From the NCBI GenBank assembly GCA_030549335.1, contig JAUKPH010000017.1, positions 10,997,501 through 11,061,500 on the forward strand: 64,000 bases of DNA, read 5' to 3'. The stretch is from Pontederia crassipes (taxonomy: Eukaryota > Streptophyta > Magnoliopsida > Commelinales > Pontederiaceae). This document shows positions 46,045 to 58,333 of this stretch, in pieces. Position 1 is the first letter of the stretch. Every line of letters starts with the position of its first letter. Made by a program: the position numbers and the translations under genes. Below the pieces are notes generated by a model. That model searched no databases. It saw only the letters and a list, made by a program, of their open reading frames with translations, and was not told where the DNA came from.

Positions 46045-46535
46045 TGATGCAAGCAAAATACAACATATTTTAATTTATTATTTAAATTAATTTTTCTGTA
46101 ATTTGATCATGGCATGCATCATTTTTTATTACTTTTAATCATAATTCCATATTTATTAATTTTAATTATTAATTTTCTAAATATTTTAATTGTGGATGGA
46201 TTAATTAAATTGTGATTATTATTTTGTAGGAGAAATCGAATACATGATTATTACGATTATATTTGATCAAAGATTGGACGTATTGATCAAGAACTTCGAG
46301 TTGGGCAATTATCGGCCGAGATTTGTGGGTGCAAACAACACATGTTTTGGCCGAGATTCAGAAGTCTTTTATCATTTTGGCCGAGATTCAGATGTTTTTT
46401 ATCGTTTATGGTTGAGATATGAAGGGGTAAAGATAAAATTGTTTGGGCGTAACGAGATTTAATTCTTTGTTTTGGCCGAGATATGAAGGGGTAAAGATAA
46501 AATAATTTCGTTTTGGCCGAGATTCAAATGGGGTT
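46045..46535 (+). repeat. Right LTR of element B, truncated
   Basis: Matches the first ~440 bp of the left LTR, then breaks near GGCCGAGATTCAAATGGGG into chromovirus RNase H sequence. Confidence 0.85.
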
Positions 46536-48482
46536 CATCTGGTCTGATAAGTGTGAACAGAGCTTTCAGACATTGAAGGATTGTCTGACATCAGCACTTG
46601 TCCTTACCATCCCGACAGGCAGCAGAGGATATGTGGTCTACAGTAATGCATGTGGGACAGACTTAGGGTGTGTGCTAATGTAGCATGGTAAAGTAGTAGC
46701 CTAAGCTTCACGCCAGTTGAAGAAGCACGAGGTTAACTACCCCCGGCATGACTTGGAGCTAGCTGTAATAGTTTTTGCCTTGAAGATATGGAGACACTAT
46801 TTGTATGGGGAAACTTTTGAGATCTTCACAGATCATAAAAGTCTCAAATATATTTTTGATCAGAAAGAACTTAACATGAGGCAACATCGTTGGTTAGAGC
46901 TCCTAAAATACGAGATGTTACAGAAATTAGATCAGTGGTGCCCCAGACTTGGTAATAATGGAGCATTGTGGATGATGCACCAGATGAGGCCCAGTATGAT
47001 TGATAGGATCATAGCTGCTCAGAAAGAGGATCCAGAGTACCAGAAGGTGTTGAAGAGATGCCAGAATGAGCTTAAGGACTTTCAAGTATTAGCAGATGGT
47101 GGTGTTCGGTATAGGAAGAGATTATGAGTTCCCACGGATGCTACCATCGAACGAGAAGTGATGGATGAATGCCATAAGTCCGAGTTCGCCATCCACCTCG
47201 GGAGCACTAAGATGAACAAAGATGTACAGCGCAGCTATTGGTGGCCTGACATGAAGAGGGAGATAGCTGAGTATGTGTCTAGGTGTCTGGTGTGTCAGCA
47301 GGTGAAGATTGAGCATCAAAGGTCATATGGAAAATTGAAGCCTTTGGATATTTCACAGTGGAAGTGGGATAATATCACTATGAATTTTGTATCTAATTTG
47401 CTCAAGTCCAAGAAGGGTCATGATACTATATAGGTGGTGGTTGACAGATTCACGAAGACGGCACACCTTATTCCTATCCGGTGAAAGCAATCGGTAGAGA
47501 GTTTATTAGATTTGTATGTTAGAGAGGTGATTAGGCTACATGGCATTCCGGCATCGATTGTTTCTGACCGAGATCCCAAATTCACTGCTAGATTCTGGAA
47601 GAGCATGCAGGAGGCATTTGGCACAAGACTGAATTTCAGCACTGCTTTCCACCCTCAGACCGATGGATAGTCTAAGAGGACTATTCCGACATTGGAGGAC
47701 ATGCTGCGAGCATGTGCATTAGATTGGTAGGGTAACTGGGACGAGCATATTCACCTAATCGAATTTGCTTATAATAACAACTACCATTCTAGTATCGGCA
47801 TGGTGCCCTTTGAGACTTTATATGGCAGACCTTGTTGTTCACCCGCTCATTGGGGTGAAGTAGGTGAAGAGAAAGTCATGAGCAAAGAGGAAGTGAAGGA
47901 GGTAGTAGATGATGCCAAGAAAGTGGAGCTGATCAAGCAGAGGATGAAGATAGCTCAGGGCAGACAGAAGAGTTATGCTGATAAGGATAGACGTAAGCAG
48001 ATTTTTCAGGCTGGTGATCAAGTTCTGCTAAAGGTGTCTCCCATGAAGGAAGTTATGAGGTTCAGTAAATGAGGGAAGCTCAGCCCTCGGTATGTGGGAC
48101 CCTTCGAGGTACTGGAGTTAGTAGGTGAAGCAGCATGCGTGCTAGTCTTGCCACTTTTCTATGGGCGAGTACATAATGTGTTTCACGTTTCCATGCTCAA
48201 GAAATAGAAGCATGATGCTGTTAATATTTTACAGATCGAAGAACCAAATCTAGCTACTGATTTGACCTTCGCAGAGTACCCGACACATATTGTGGAACGT
48301 AAAGTACAACGTCAGAACAATAAGGATGAACCTATGGTCATAGTAGCATGGCGTTTTCATCACGGCGATGAGGCCATGTGGGAGCTCGAATTAGAGATGC
48401 GCCAGGAGTTCCCGTATTTAATCGGTAAGACCTCTACTTAATGCAAAATTCGAGGACGAATTTTCTTTTAAGTGGGTAATGA
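46536..48482 (+). pseudogene. Chromovirus pol fragment D1 (RNase H, integrase, chromodomain)
   Basis: The frame reads FIWSDKCEQSFQTLKD, RNase H ([20 protein letters not shown]), the integrase zinc region (HLGSTKMNKDVQRSYWWPDMK, CLVCQQVK), the core ([31 protein letters not shown]) and a C-terminal chromodomain-like segment (VERKVQRQNNKDEPMVIVAW). Many stops occur. About 35 codons are missing near 46905 compared with the second copy at 53700-53820. It lacks gag, protease and most of RT. Confidence 0.88.
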
Positions 48483-48591
48483 TGTAATACCCGATAAAAT
48501 AAATAAAATAAAATAAGATGAAGTCAAGTGTGAAACCAATCACCTTAGCCCATAATTGAACCCATTAGCTTGTGAGGCCCTAAAACTACTC

Positions 48592-48598
48592 TATAAAA
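48592..48598 (+). promoter_or_regulatory. TATA box in chromovirus LTR D
   Basis: CTATAAAAGCC about 110 bp into the LTR. The same box is present in inverted copy F (60588-60595, minus strand). Confidence 0.65.
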
Positions 48599-49128
48599 GC
48601 CTTAGTACCCTAAAGCTCTCTCTCTTATCCTCTTATTTCCTCTCCCCCATTTCTCTCTCTTTTTCCCCAAGCACACTCTAATCCAGCAAGAAAAGGGGAG
48701 CTCCAGCAAAGTTGTCTTCAAGGTTTATTTCCATTTCTACATCCTTTGATTCCTATGTCCTTCCCTCATTTTTCTCCCCATTGGAATGCTTCATAGGTGG
48801 AGAACTACAAAGGGGAGAGTGATTACTGTTGATCAAGAAGGGTTCAGGCAAGGATCAATTCAAAGAAGAGGTAGGTGAATCTGAAATCCCCTGCATAACC
48901 TAAATAGGATTAGTTTAGAATCATGTGCTTATGACCAAATGGAAGGATTGAATGAAATGAACTGTTTGATTGCATTCTTGATGTTTGATCCCTGATTTAC
49001 GCTCCTCTGTGATTGTGTATGTGGTTGGATTGTTACTCTATGTTTAGATGTTTGTTTGCAATCTTTGATTTCATTTTGGATTGAAAAATCGCTGGAAACC
49101 CGATTTTGACTATTCTGTTTTCACTACG

Positions 49129-49434
49129 ATCGGTCGACCGATCTAGAAATATTGGTCGACCGATGATATGAGAATCGGTCGACTGATCATCCCCTCTGCA
49201 TCATTTCTTAGGTCGACCGACCGGCCAACCGAAGAGCTCTGTACAGATTCATCAATATCGGTCGACCGATCCAGAGATATCGGTCAACCGATCCAGAGAT
49301 ATCGGTCAACCGGTGCTTCGGACTTAGCAGATCGAGAACCTTACATTGAGTAAACTATCGGTCGACCAATCTAGAGATATCGATCGACCGATACCCAAAA
49401 GTCGGTCGACCGATCAGTGAGGATCGGTCGACCG
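49129..49434. repeat. Cluster of ATCGGTCGACCGAT palindromes in LTR D
   Basis: About eleven copies of the 14-bp perfect palindrome or close variants in 306 bp, irregularly spaced by roughly 15-45 bp. Confidence 0.9.
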
Positions 49435-50419
49435 AACCTTAGTCACAATGCATATTGTTTGCTGATTTGATCTAGATTCTTTCCATGAGTGTGATGTGTT
49501 ATTCCCTACTGATTGAATTGTTATGTGACTGAATCATTGATCTTGTATTGATCTGTCCAGTGATCCAAACCTTTTATGGTATGAAAGAATGATGAATTGA
49601 TAAAGTGATTAAGTATGAAAGATGGAAAGGTAAAGGGGAAGGTGGCCAGCCCATGCTAAGTGCTTATAGTGAAGGGTCGCTCCCTTAGTCATGGCTTGAT
49701 CACTCATAGGCTGCACAAGGCTGTATTATTTGCTCGACGTAAAACCCCCAAAAGTTAAAGGCACATAAAGTCATGTAATGCTAAGAAAGAAGTACAAGCA
49801 TAAAGAGTGTGTACAATGACATGAGCATGATGATAAGTGAAGCATGATTATTAATTCAGCATGATTACTGTAACTTCTCATGATTATATGATACATGATC
49901 TCCATCCTCTTTTATCCATTGATATCTCAAATCGAATGATCTTATGCTTTTTACCTGATCTTGTTATAAGTGATTACTGATTCTGACTATTGCTATTTAT
50001 TGTTATACATTGAGTACTATATGGATCCCCACTAGACTGTATAGCTTACGGGAGGACCTTCTTACCTGTGTTAATTTCCACAGGGCCAGGTCAGTGATGT
50101 GATGAGATCGTGTGTCGCGACCAACTCGAGCGATAATAAAGTACATGAACTGACAGAGGGCCTAGTTATCATTTTCTCTATTTTTCGCATTTATGAACTT
50201 TGATGTAATTCAGATACTATGGTTATCATGGAGATTTTGTAATAATTTGAGACTTCCGCTATTTTGATAGCCTATGTTTCCTTTTTTATCTCTATTGTTG
50301 ATTTTTCATTGTTTTCATGGAGTTTTAATCAATCTTTGGTCAAAGTTATAGTGTTTTCGTAGCTCCTTCAAAGAGATCATCGCCATGTGGCATTGGTCGA
50401 TTTGGGAGCATTACATTTA

Positions 50420-50430
50420 TGGTATCAGAG
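50420..50430 (+). other. Primer binding site (tRNA-Met), element D2
   Basis: TGGTATCAGAG five bases inside the LTR. Confidence 0.85.
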
Positions 50431-50604
50431 TCGTTGTTCGGACTCTTTTGATGTCTTATTGCATAGTATGGTATAAGAAAGGTTCATGTGCTATCGCTGA
50501 GCTGTTGCCACACTCTCCACCAAAAGAGGACCGTAAGTCAAATTCATATTTATTACATGGTATTGGTTTTGAATGTATTGTTCTTTCATGATTAAAGGAT
50601 AAAG

Positions 50605-53600
50605 ATGTCAAGACGATTAGAGAGGATTCAGGAGCGGGAGGCCGGGACGGCCCGTATTACTCCAGAAGCATCTGAGGGCCCAGAAGGCCCATTTACTGAG
50701 TCACAGACCTTAATCCAGCGAGGTCGAGGACGGGGTCGTGGTCGAGGCCGTACTCCCAGCCGTGGCCGAGGGCGAGGCCGCAGCGTGAAAGCGCCAGCAC
50801 AAGATGAGTTCATTGGTGAGACTAACCCACCAGAGGGCAGTCAAACTAGAGGCAGCCAGCCCGCGACCAAACGTCACACACGAGAACCTCGACAAGAGGA
50901 TTCTGAGGATACTATTCAGGCATTCCTGAGACTACATCCGCCACAGTTTGAGGGCAAGGCGGATTTCTTTAAGGCAGAGCAATGGATAGATACTTTAGAC
51001 CGCATTTTCAAGTAGATGAGATGTGTCGAAGAGCGGAAGGTGTTGTATGCTATCCACATGATTACTGACACTGCCATGGGATGGTGGAAGACCACGAGAG
51101 CCACCAGATTTAGAGGACTGGAGGAAGAGGAGATATTATGGGCTGAGTTTAAGGAGGCGTTTGCTGACCGTTACACTCCTGAGCATGAGCGAGTCACTAA
51201 ACACGAAGAATTTTTGGAGCTTGTGCAAGGAACTATGACTGTGGTGGAATACCACACTCAGTTTGTCGTGCTGGAGCAGTATTGCCCAATGCCATTTGTG
51301 GGCCGCATCAGGGCAAATCAGTTCATCAATGGACTGCAACAGGATTTGAAGACTGAAGTCCTAGCTGGGGACTGTGACACTTTGGAAAAGGCAGTGGGAC
51401 TGACCACTCGCATGGAGAAAGACTAGGCTGAACGCAAAGCAAAAGCCTCAGCCAAACCAGCAGAGTAGTAGCGACCTCGGACTGAAGATCGTTGACCGTT
51501 TAGGAGGGACGATCGTCGCGATCGCCGCTACAAGCCTTATCACCAGAGAGAGGTTCCACGCTATGCTCTACCCCAGCAGCGCCCAGCACCAGTACAGCTT
51601 CAGGTATAAAGATTTCAAAGTGTTAATTAAAAGTGTTAGAGAGTGGCTATTAACTCACGTTCTGGTATGATAGCCTCTGAGACAACTGCCACCTCCCCCT
51701 CGTCAGCCTCAGTCACAGGCACCAGTAGTTCGGCAGAGGCCTGTCTGCCCTCATTGCGAGCGATATCATGGCGGTGAGTGCCGCAGGAGGAATGGTTCGT
51801 GCATCCAGTGCGGACAGTTCGGACATTTTGCCAGAAACTAACCCTAGTTTGCTAGAGGAGGCCGTGATAATCGAGGTGCTGGATGCGCAAACCCCGTAGT
51901 CCAGGGCAGGGTACACAACATTGAGGCGAATGCTGCCCAGAATGATAATGATATTATAAGAGGTACCCTTCCTATTGCTGATATGCCTGTTATTATCTTG
52001 TTTGATTTAGGGGCCACGCACTTGTTTATTTCGGAGTGGTGTGCCCAAGTCTTTGGCTTGTCTTTATAGCAGATGCCTTATGCCATGAGGGTGAGCACCC
52101 CCATGGGAGATGTACACATGGCTAGGTACATTCCGAATGTACTTGTCACCGTGGAAAAGGAGAATTTTTCTGCAGATCTTATTGTCATCCCGATGATGGA
52201 CTATGATGTCATCCTAGGGATGGATTGACTTTCTTATCATGATGTAGTTCTACTCTGCAAGCAAAAGAAGATCATAATAGGTGCACAGAGCAAGCCGAAG
52301 GCAGTTATCAAGGGTACTCTATCGGAAAGCAAGAAGGTGATTTTGTCAGCCATGAAGGTTCAAAAGTTGCTCTAGAAAGGATGATGTGCATATCTGGCCA
52401 GTGTGGTTAAGACCGACGTACCAGCCACCGCACTACAACAGATAGACATGGTGCGTGAATTCCTATATGTTTTCCCTGAAGATACTTCAGGACTACCACC
52501 GAGGCATGAGATAGACTTCAAGATCGAGCTTCTATCTGGTACCGTGCCTATCTCCAAGGCGCCGTACCGAATGGCATCTGCTGAGATGCATGAACTAAAG
52601 AAGCAAATACAAGAATTGTTGGATAAATGTTTCATTCGGTCGAGTGTCTCACCGTGGGAGCGCCGGTATTATTTGTCAAGAAGAAAGATGGTTCAATGCG
52701 ACTGTGCATTGATTACAGGATGCTCAATAAGGTGACGATGAAAAATAAGTATCCTCTGTCCCGCATCGATGATCTCTTCGACCAGTTGTCCAAGGCATCC
52801 GTATTCTCCAAGATCGATCTGCGCAATGGCTACCATCAATTAAGGGTTGCCGAGAAAGATATACCGAAAATCGTTTTCCAGTCTAAGTATGGCCACTATG
52901 AGTTTTTAGTAATGTCATTTGGACTGACGAACGCACCTGCAGCGTTTATGGATATGATGAATAGGATCTTTCGGCCCTACCTGGATCAGTTCGTCATAGT
53001 GTTTGTGGACGACATCCTGATCTACTCGTCCAATCCAGAGTAGCATCGAGAGCATCTCAAGATAGTGTTGGAGACTCTGCATCAACACAAGTTGTACGAC
53101 AAACTCTCGAAGTGCGAATTTTGGTTGAAGGAAATCATATTCCTTAGACACATCATGTCCAAGAAGGGCATTGCAGTGGACTCGGCAAAAGTAGAAGCAG
53201 TGACTAATTGGGCAAGGCTGAAGAATGCATCGGAGATCCGCAGCTTTCTGGAATTAGCAAGTTATTACAGTAGGTTCATCAGAGACTTCTCCAAGATTGC
53301 AGCACCACTCACGAACCTCACGAAGAAAGCGGAGAAGTTCATCTGGTCTGATAAGTGTGAGCAGAGCTTTCAGACATTGAAGGATCGTCTGAGATCAGCA
53401 CCTGTCCTTACCATACCGACGGGCAGCAGAGGATATGTGGTCTACAGTGATGCATGTGGGACAGGCTTAGGGTGTATGCTAATGCAGCATGGTAAAGTAG
53501 TAGCCTACGCTTCGCGCCAATTGAAGAAGCATGAGGTTAACTACCCTACGCATGACTTGGAGCTAGCTGCAATAGTTTTTGCCTTGAAGATCTGGAGACA

Positions 53601-54288
53601 CTATCTGTATGGGGAGACTTTTGAGATCTTCACAGATCATAAAATTCTCAAATATATTTTTGATCAGAATGACCTTAACATGAGGCAACGTCGTTGGTTA
53701 GAGCACCTAAAGGATTACGAATTTGATATTAATTACCACCCTGGTAAAGCAAATTCAGTACCTGATGCGTTGAGCAAGAAGTGGAAAAATTCACTGGCAT
53801 ACATCAGAGTACGAGAATACGAGATGTTACAGGAATTAAATCAGTGGTGCCCCAGACTTGGTAATAATGGAGCGTTGTGGATGATGCATCAGATGAGGCC
53901 CAGTATGATTGATAGGATCATAGCTGCTCAGAAAGAGGATCCAGAGTACCAGAAGGTGTTGAAGAGATGCCAGAATGAGCCTAAGGACTTTCAAGTATCA
54001 GCAGATGGTGGTGTTCGGTATAGGGATAGATTGTGGGTTCCCACGGATGCTACCATCGAACGAGAAGTGATGGATGAATGCCATAAGTCCGAGTTCGCCA
54101 TCCACCTCGGGAGCACTAAGATGAACAAAGATGTACAGCGCAGCTATTGGTGGCCTGACATGAAGAGGGAGATAGCTGAGTATGTGTCTAGGTGTCTGGT
54201 GTGCCAGCAGGTGAAGATTGAGCATCAAAGGTCATATGGAAAATTGAAGCCTTTGGATATTCCACAGTGGAAGTGGGATAATATCACA
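50605..54288 (+). pseudogene. Chromovirus gag-pol D2, disrupted and truncated in integrase
   Basis: Begins MSRRLERIQEREAG. A Gly/Arg-rich stretch (about 50725-50790) precedes gag (FLRLHPPQFEGKADFF), a zinc knuckle (CIQCGQFGHFARN), the protease (LFDLGATHLFIS, with Leu where Ser is usual), RT ([18 protein letters not shown]), RNase H (YSDACGTGLGCMLMQ) and integrase up to PLDIPQWKWDNIT. Lesions include stops at 51013-51015 and 51424-51426, others in the linker and protease, a missing G at about 52658, and a stop at 53041-53043. A 70-bp intron-like segment lies at 51604-51673. The longest open piece is 53065-54339, whose end reads into unrelated sequence. Confidence 0.92.
51604..51673 (+). other. 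Candidate intron or insertion inside chromovirus gag-pol
   Basis: CTTCAG|GTATAAAG...TATGATAG|CCTCTG has GT-AG ends. Removing 70 bp joins frame 1 gag to the frame carrying the zinc knuckle and protease. A simple insertion is equally possible. Confidence 0.4.
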
Positions 54289-55391
54289 TATCTTTCTTAC
54301 TTATTCACTTTATCACTTTGTCATACTTGCATATCATGATAGAATTGGATAGTAGGACAAACTCAACAAGATCAAGGATTCAATCACATAGCATGCCAAA
54401 TAGTAAGGAGTAACATAACACAAGCATAGAATGAATATGGATCAAATCAACAATCAATCTGCAATCTGGCAAATATCGGTCGATCGGTCCTCACTGGGCG
54501 GTCGACCGGTCCTCGAACACCGGTCGATCGATATTGCTGGATCGGTCGACCGATTGGTCCGGATGCAATACACTAAGTTTCAACTACTACCTGGATCGGT
54601 CGACCGATAGTATTTAATCAAAAAGAGCTTCGATCGGCCGATCGACCGATCGCTACAAGGTTCGGAAAATTGATCGGTCGACCGGTTTACATGGATCAGT
54701 CGATCGATAACTTCATCACCGGTCGACCGATATCCAGGATCGGTCAACCGGTCTGCATGAAAAATAGAAACCGGACAGAATCCATAGAATGACGAATTTC
54801 AATCCAAAAATGAAAATAAGGCATACTATCAATCATCTAACCCTAGGTAATTAATACATAACATATCTAGATCAAAAGAAATCATAGACATGAAGCAAAC
54901 ATGGTAATACAATCGATCAATCATGTTTCTACATCATTTTCATCATCAAGAACACATCCTATGATAAAACCCAATTCCAATCTATTTCTAATCTTGTTAT
55001 ACAGAGAATTTCGGTACCACCCACCTTAATTTCGTGGTTGCTCCTAGCTTGAGCCTCCTCAATCACCAAGAACACTTTCCTTTATGGTTCTCCACCTAGA
55101 AAACCATCCAATTGATGAAAGAAGTGAGGGGATGATGTCAACACTAAAAGAAATGCAGAATTGAAAGGCAAAATTTGCTGAACCTTGCTGTAATCCTTCT
55201 CTTATTGGATGATGAGTTCTAAGGGAGAAGAGAAGGGAGTGAGGGAGAGAAATGAGGTGACTAAGAGAAGGCTTTAGGGCATACCTTTTTATAAGTTAGT
55301 TATAGGGTTATTAGGCTAGTGTGCTCATTAATTGAGCTATGCGGTTGATTTTTATTTTCTATTTCTTTTATTAATTGGGCTGGTTATTACA
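54289..55391 (-). repeat. Partial chromovirus LTR E, antisense, different subfamily
   Basis: On the minus strand it starts TGTAATAACCAGCCC at 55391, has a TATA box (CTTATAAAAAGG, about 55283-55294) and the same C/T-rich leader type as LTR D, and carries palindromes at 54474-54753. It is cut where it meets D2 integrase at about 54289. Confidence 0.8.
54474..54753. repeat. Cluster of CGGTCGACCG palindromes in LTR E
   Basis: About ten copies or variants of ATCGGTCGACCGAT in 280 bp, with more substitutions than in LTR D. Confidence 0.88.
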
Positions 55392-57784
55392 TTGCGCGCT
55401 GCGACCCAGCAGTGCCATACCACGTGGGTGCGGACCCATTGCGGCACGCAAGTGCGCAACGCACAGGTGCGCACCACGCGGTGTGTGAGCGTGCAACGCG
55501 CTTGCGAATGAACACCCGCGCGCACCCGGTCCGCCAACGCGATTGCCAGTTCATGCGGCCCGAGTTGGTGGACCACCCCTGTGCACGGCCCACCAGGCCT
55601 TTTTCCCTTTTCAATTTTTTTTATACAAGGATAGAAGTTTTAAAAAAAATTTCCTAAAATTTCAAATATTTTCAGAGTGAATATATAATCTGTAATTGCA
55701 TTTTATTATTTTGTGACAATTTATAAAATTAAATTATCATGTTTTAAATTTAATTTTGGAAAATAAAAGATGTGAAATTTTTCATGAAATTTTCTCTCAC
55801 ATTTGAGATGCATATATTAAATTTATTTGAATACTACTACTTAGTACTAATTTTTATGCAATTAAATAGAACCCTTGTAAAATTAAATATATGCATGGGA
55901 GGAAATCAATTACATAAATTTTGACATTTGTTTGATTTCATATGCCTTTTTATAAGCCCCTCTCTTTCTCCCCTTTTTTCGCATTGATTTGCGCCGCTTG
56001 CCCTGCTCTTGCTACCCTGCGCTACCTCTCTCTTCCCCTCTTTCTTTCCTTTCTCTCTCTTGCGGCGCTGCTGCACTGACGAGAACAAAAGAGGAGCATC
56101 GACATGTAGACCACTTTGATATATAAATTAATGATAGATATAAATTCATGATAAATTTATCTTAAAATATATTTATGAAAGATCGATCTATGAATCAATA
56201 GTAGATTCACACATGTGGATCCATCCACATATTTTCTAAATTCTTTTTTTATTTTTTATTTTCTTCGACAGTTTCAAAGTGTTCTCCATTCGTCATTTGC
56301 AATTATTTCCCTTTCTATTTTTTAAAATCATCCTCAACTAGTCTTTTTATTTTTTTTCTTTTTTTTGAAATTTTAACCAATTTCCTCCATTAATATATCA
56401 TTTATCATTTAACAACTACTTTCCATCTATTAATTTGTGTAATTTTCTTCTTTGCTGAAAATGTATCATTTATATTCATAGTGCTAATAATAATTGAGAT
56501 TCAAAATATAATACTTAACATCAATATTTGTTTGAATTCTATATTTTCATGACAATTATATATTGTTTCTTGAGAATAATATATTATTATATTTTAAATA
56601 ATTTACATTTTTTCATACTTCATAATTATTTTTTTGTTATTATTTGGAATTCTGAATTTTCTTTCACATCCCCCATAAATTAATGTGCGTTAATCAAACA
56701 CTTGGTATTCTAACTATTACGACATTCCAATAATTTCTTACATCATTTTTTACTCTTTATTTCTACTTCATGTTGTATTCTTAACAAAGAATAATTGTAT
56801 ATAAATGCATTCCTTAATTAATGAGTATTAAATTTATAACATTTTCATAAATTACATGTTAAAATTTTACATCAAATTATATTGTTATTAATGATTAAAA
56901 CTATTTCAGATTTAATAAAAGAATATGTGAACAAATATGGATATTAGGTTTTCATGTTAATATGATTAATCTTATTTAAAAATAAGAAAATGAAAATAGT
57001 GATAAAAATATCTCTCTAATATACCAGCTAATATGAAATTATTTAAGATAATGATTAAATAATATATTATATTTACTAAAAGGTATGACATTTCGATATA
57101 TATATATATATATTTATACTATGGCGAGCCATACTATAATATAAGATAAGTTATATCAAATGTTGAAGTTAAAGATATGAATCGTCGATTTGGTTTTGAT
57201 GATTCAAATTGGTCTAGCCAAAAAGCTCTCTTCAAAGTTCGAATAGACATATTACAAATCTAAAAAATCTATTAAAATATCAATCTCTTTTTTTTTGCTA
57301 GAAATTATGTTATTTTGAAATATACTAAATATTATGTTATTTTTATAATTAAAATTTGGGGACTAAGAGGGGGTATAACTCACGTAGAGCAAAAAATTGC
57401 GTTCAGTAGATCAATCTACTTATTATGGAAAGCTTCGTTGATATTTGCTATCTATATTAATGATAATTAAAAGGAAGTGTAATTACATAGCTAAGCCTTT
57501 GATAGTTGTGACTCGTGAGGTAAAGTAATTATTTTCATTAAATGGAAATAACGCAAAACAACGTTCCATTATATATAACTCGATGATATGAGCTACATAT
57601 GACTATCGGAGATTACATGCATGCACCACAATTCCAATCTTAAAAAGCTCCACTATATATTCAGAAAAAACAAATACCAATCGTTTGAAATGAAGGATTA
57701 TTTATGGAATAATCCAGAGCAAGCGAGAGTTCTGATCAGAAGCCTTGCAATTTGAGGTATATGTAGATCAACTCCTCCAGCACT
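55392..57784. other. Intergenic: GC-rich start (55392-55610), then AT-rich
   Basis: The first ~220 bp are rich in GCGC and CACG words (GTGCGCACCACGCGG) and end near GGCCCACCAGGCCTTTTTCCC. Overlapping frames there reflect composition. From 55620 on the DNA is AT-rich, with a C/T-rich patch at 55950-56060 and (TA)n near 57097-57112. No gene seen. Confidence 0.55.
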
Positions 57785-58333
57785 TCACTTGCATAATTCA
57801 ATACGAAGGCCGCCAATCGTCACCTTACCTTCTCTGGTCCTCGGCACGATCCGGACAAGCACGTTGTCATCGTCGTCAGCGCCGATGTCTTCGAGCAAGT
57901 TCCTGATGCCTAGCCTCTGCGTTGTCCTCATCTTGGGTTCGTTCTCTTTGTGATCATGGTTGTGTGGCACGTTCAAGAAGTTGCCGGCGAACTCGTTCGT
58001 CCCTGCCCGTAGTCCTCCCTCTGCGTCATTGATGAACATGTCAAACTTGATGAAGTAGTCGTGATGGTACTCAATCCCCTCGACCACCAGGGCTTCCTCC
58101 TCCATTTATTTCTCCTTGCGCTTCTTCGACGTCTTCGGCCTCTTCACCATGGCCGTCATGGTCTTCTCCAAGCTCAATGGGAAGGTGGTCATTGACGGGG
58201 CATGGGTGCTGTTAAGCTGCGGCTCTTTGCTCATAGAGCCCCCTGCGAACGCTGTCGTTGAGGAGTTGGCGGAGGCCCTATTGTGGCTCAGGCTAGTGGC
58301 GGTGGAAACGCTGAACGGCTGTGAGTTATGCAT
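57785..58333 (-). pseudogene. Polyphenol oxidase C-terminal fragment (KFDV domain)
   Basis: PPO is a plastid copper enzyme oxidising phenols to quinones. The minus strand from 58333 reads a linker ending FPLSLEKTMTAMVKRPKTSKKRKEK, then TAA at 58106-58108. The same frame continues EEEALVVEGIEYHHDYFIKFDMFIND, FAGNFLNVPHNH, RLGIRNLLEDIGADDDDNVLVRIVPR and GGLRIELCK with a natural stop. This is the C-terminal domain that ends plant PPOs, named for its KFDV motif (here KFDM). The TAA most likely replaced a Lys or Glu codon. The copper-binding tyrosinase domain is absent from the window. The fragment is cut off upstream within 460 bp by LTR F. Confidence 0.85.

Larger units (their letters stand above)
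29878..46535 (+). mobile_element. Element B: large non-autonomous Athila-related gypsy element (LARD-like), 3' LTR truncated
   Basis: It has a left LTR (29891-31518), a tRNA-Asp primer site (31525), an Athila-like gag (33070-34137 continued at 41460-41775) and an Athila ORF1-like region (43195-44819). Two hairpin-polypurine modules follow, then a right LTR cut after about 490 bp (46045-46535). No protease, RT, RNase H or integrase is present in the ~7.2 kb that remain after removing element C, which is inserted in gag. It must have depended on another element for mobility. Confidence 0.8.
48483..50415 (+). repeat. Chromovirus LTR D (1933 bp)
   Basis: Starts TGTAATACCCGATAAAAT after pol D1 and ends GGGAGCATTACA before a tRNA-Met primer site, so it serves as 3' LTR for D1 and 5' LTR for D2. 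TATA box at 48592, palindrome cluster at 49129-49434. Confidence 0.9.

Noticed and set aside
49129-49434. CRISPR-like spaced palindromes in the LTRs
   Set aside because: Units are 14 bp with irregular, non-unique spacing inside plant LTRs and no cas genes. This is not a CRISPR array.
53998-54228. Minus-strand frame repeated at 47122-47319
   Set aside because: It recurs in both chromovirus copies only because it is the antisense of the conserved integrase.
55387-55657. Frames in the GC-rich block next to LTR E
   Set aside because: Three frames are open at once with Arg/Ala/His-rich content, and no domain is recognisable.
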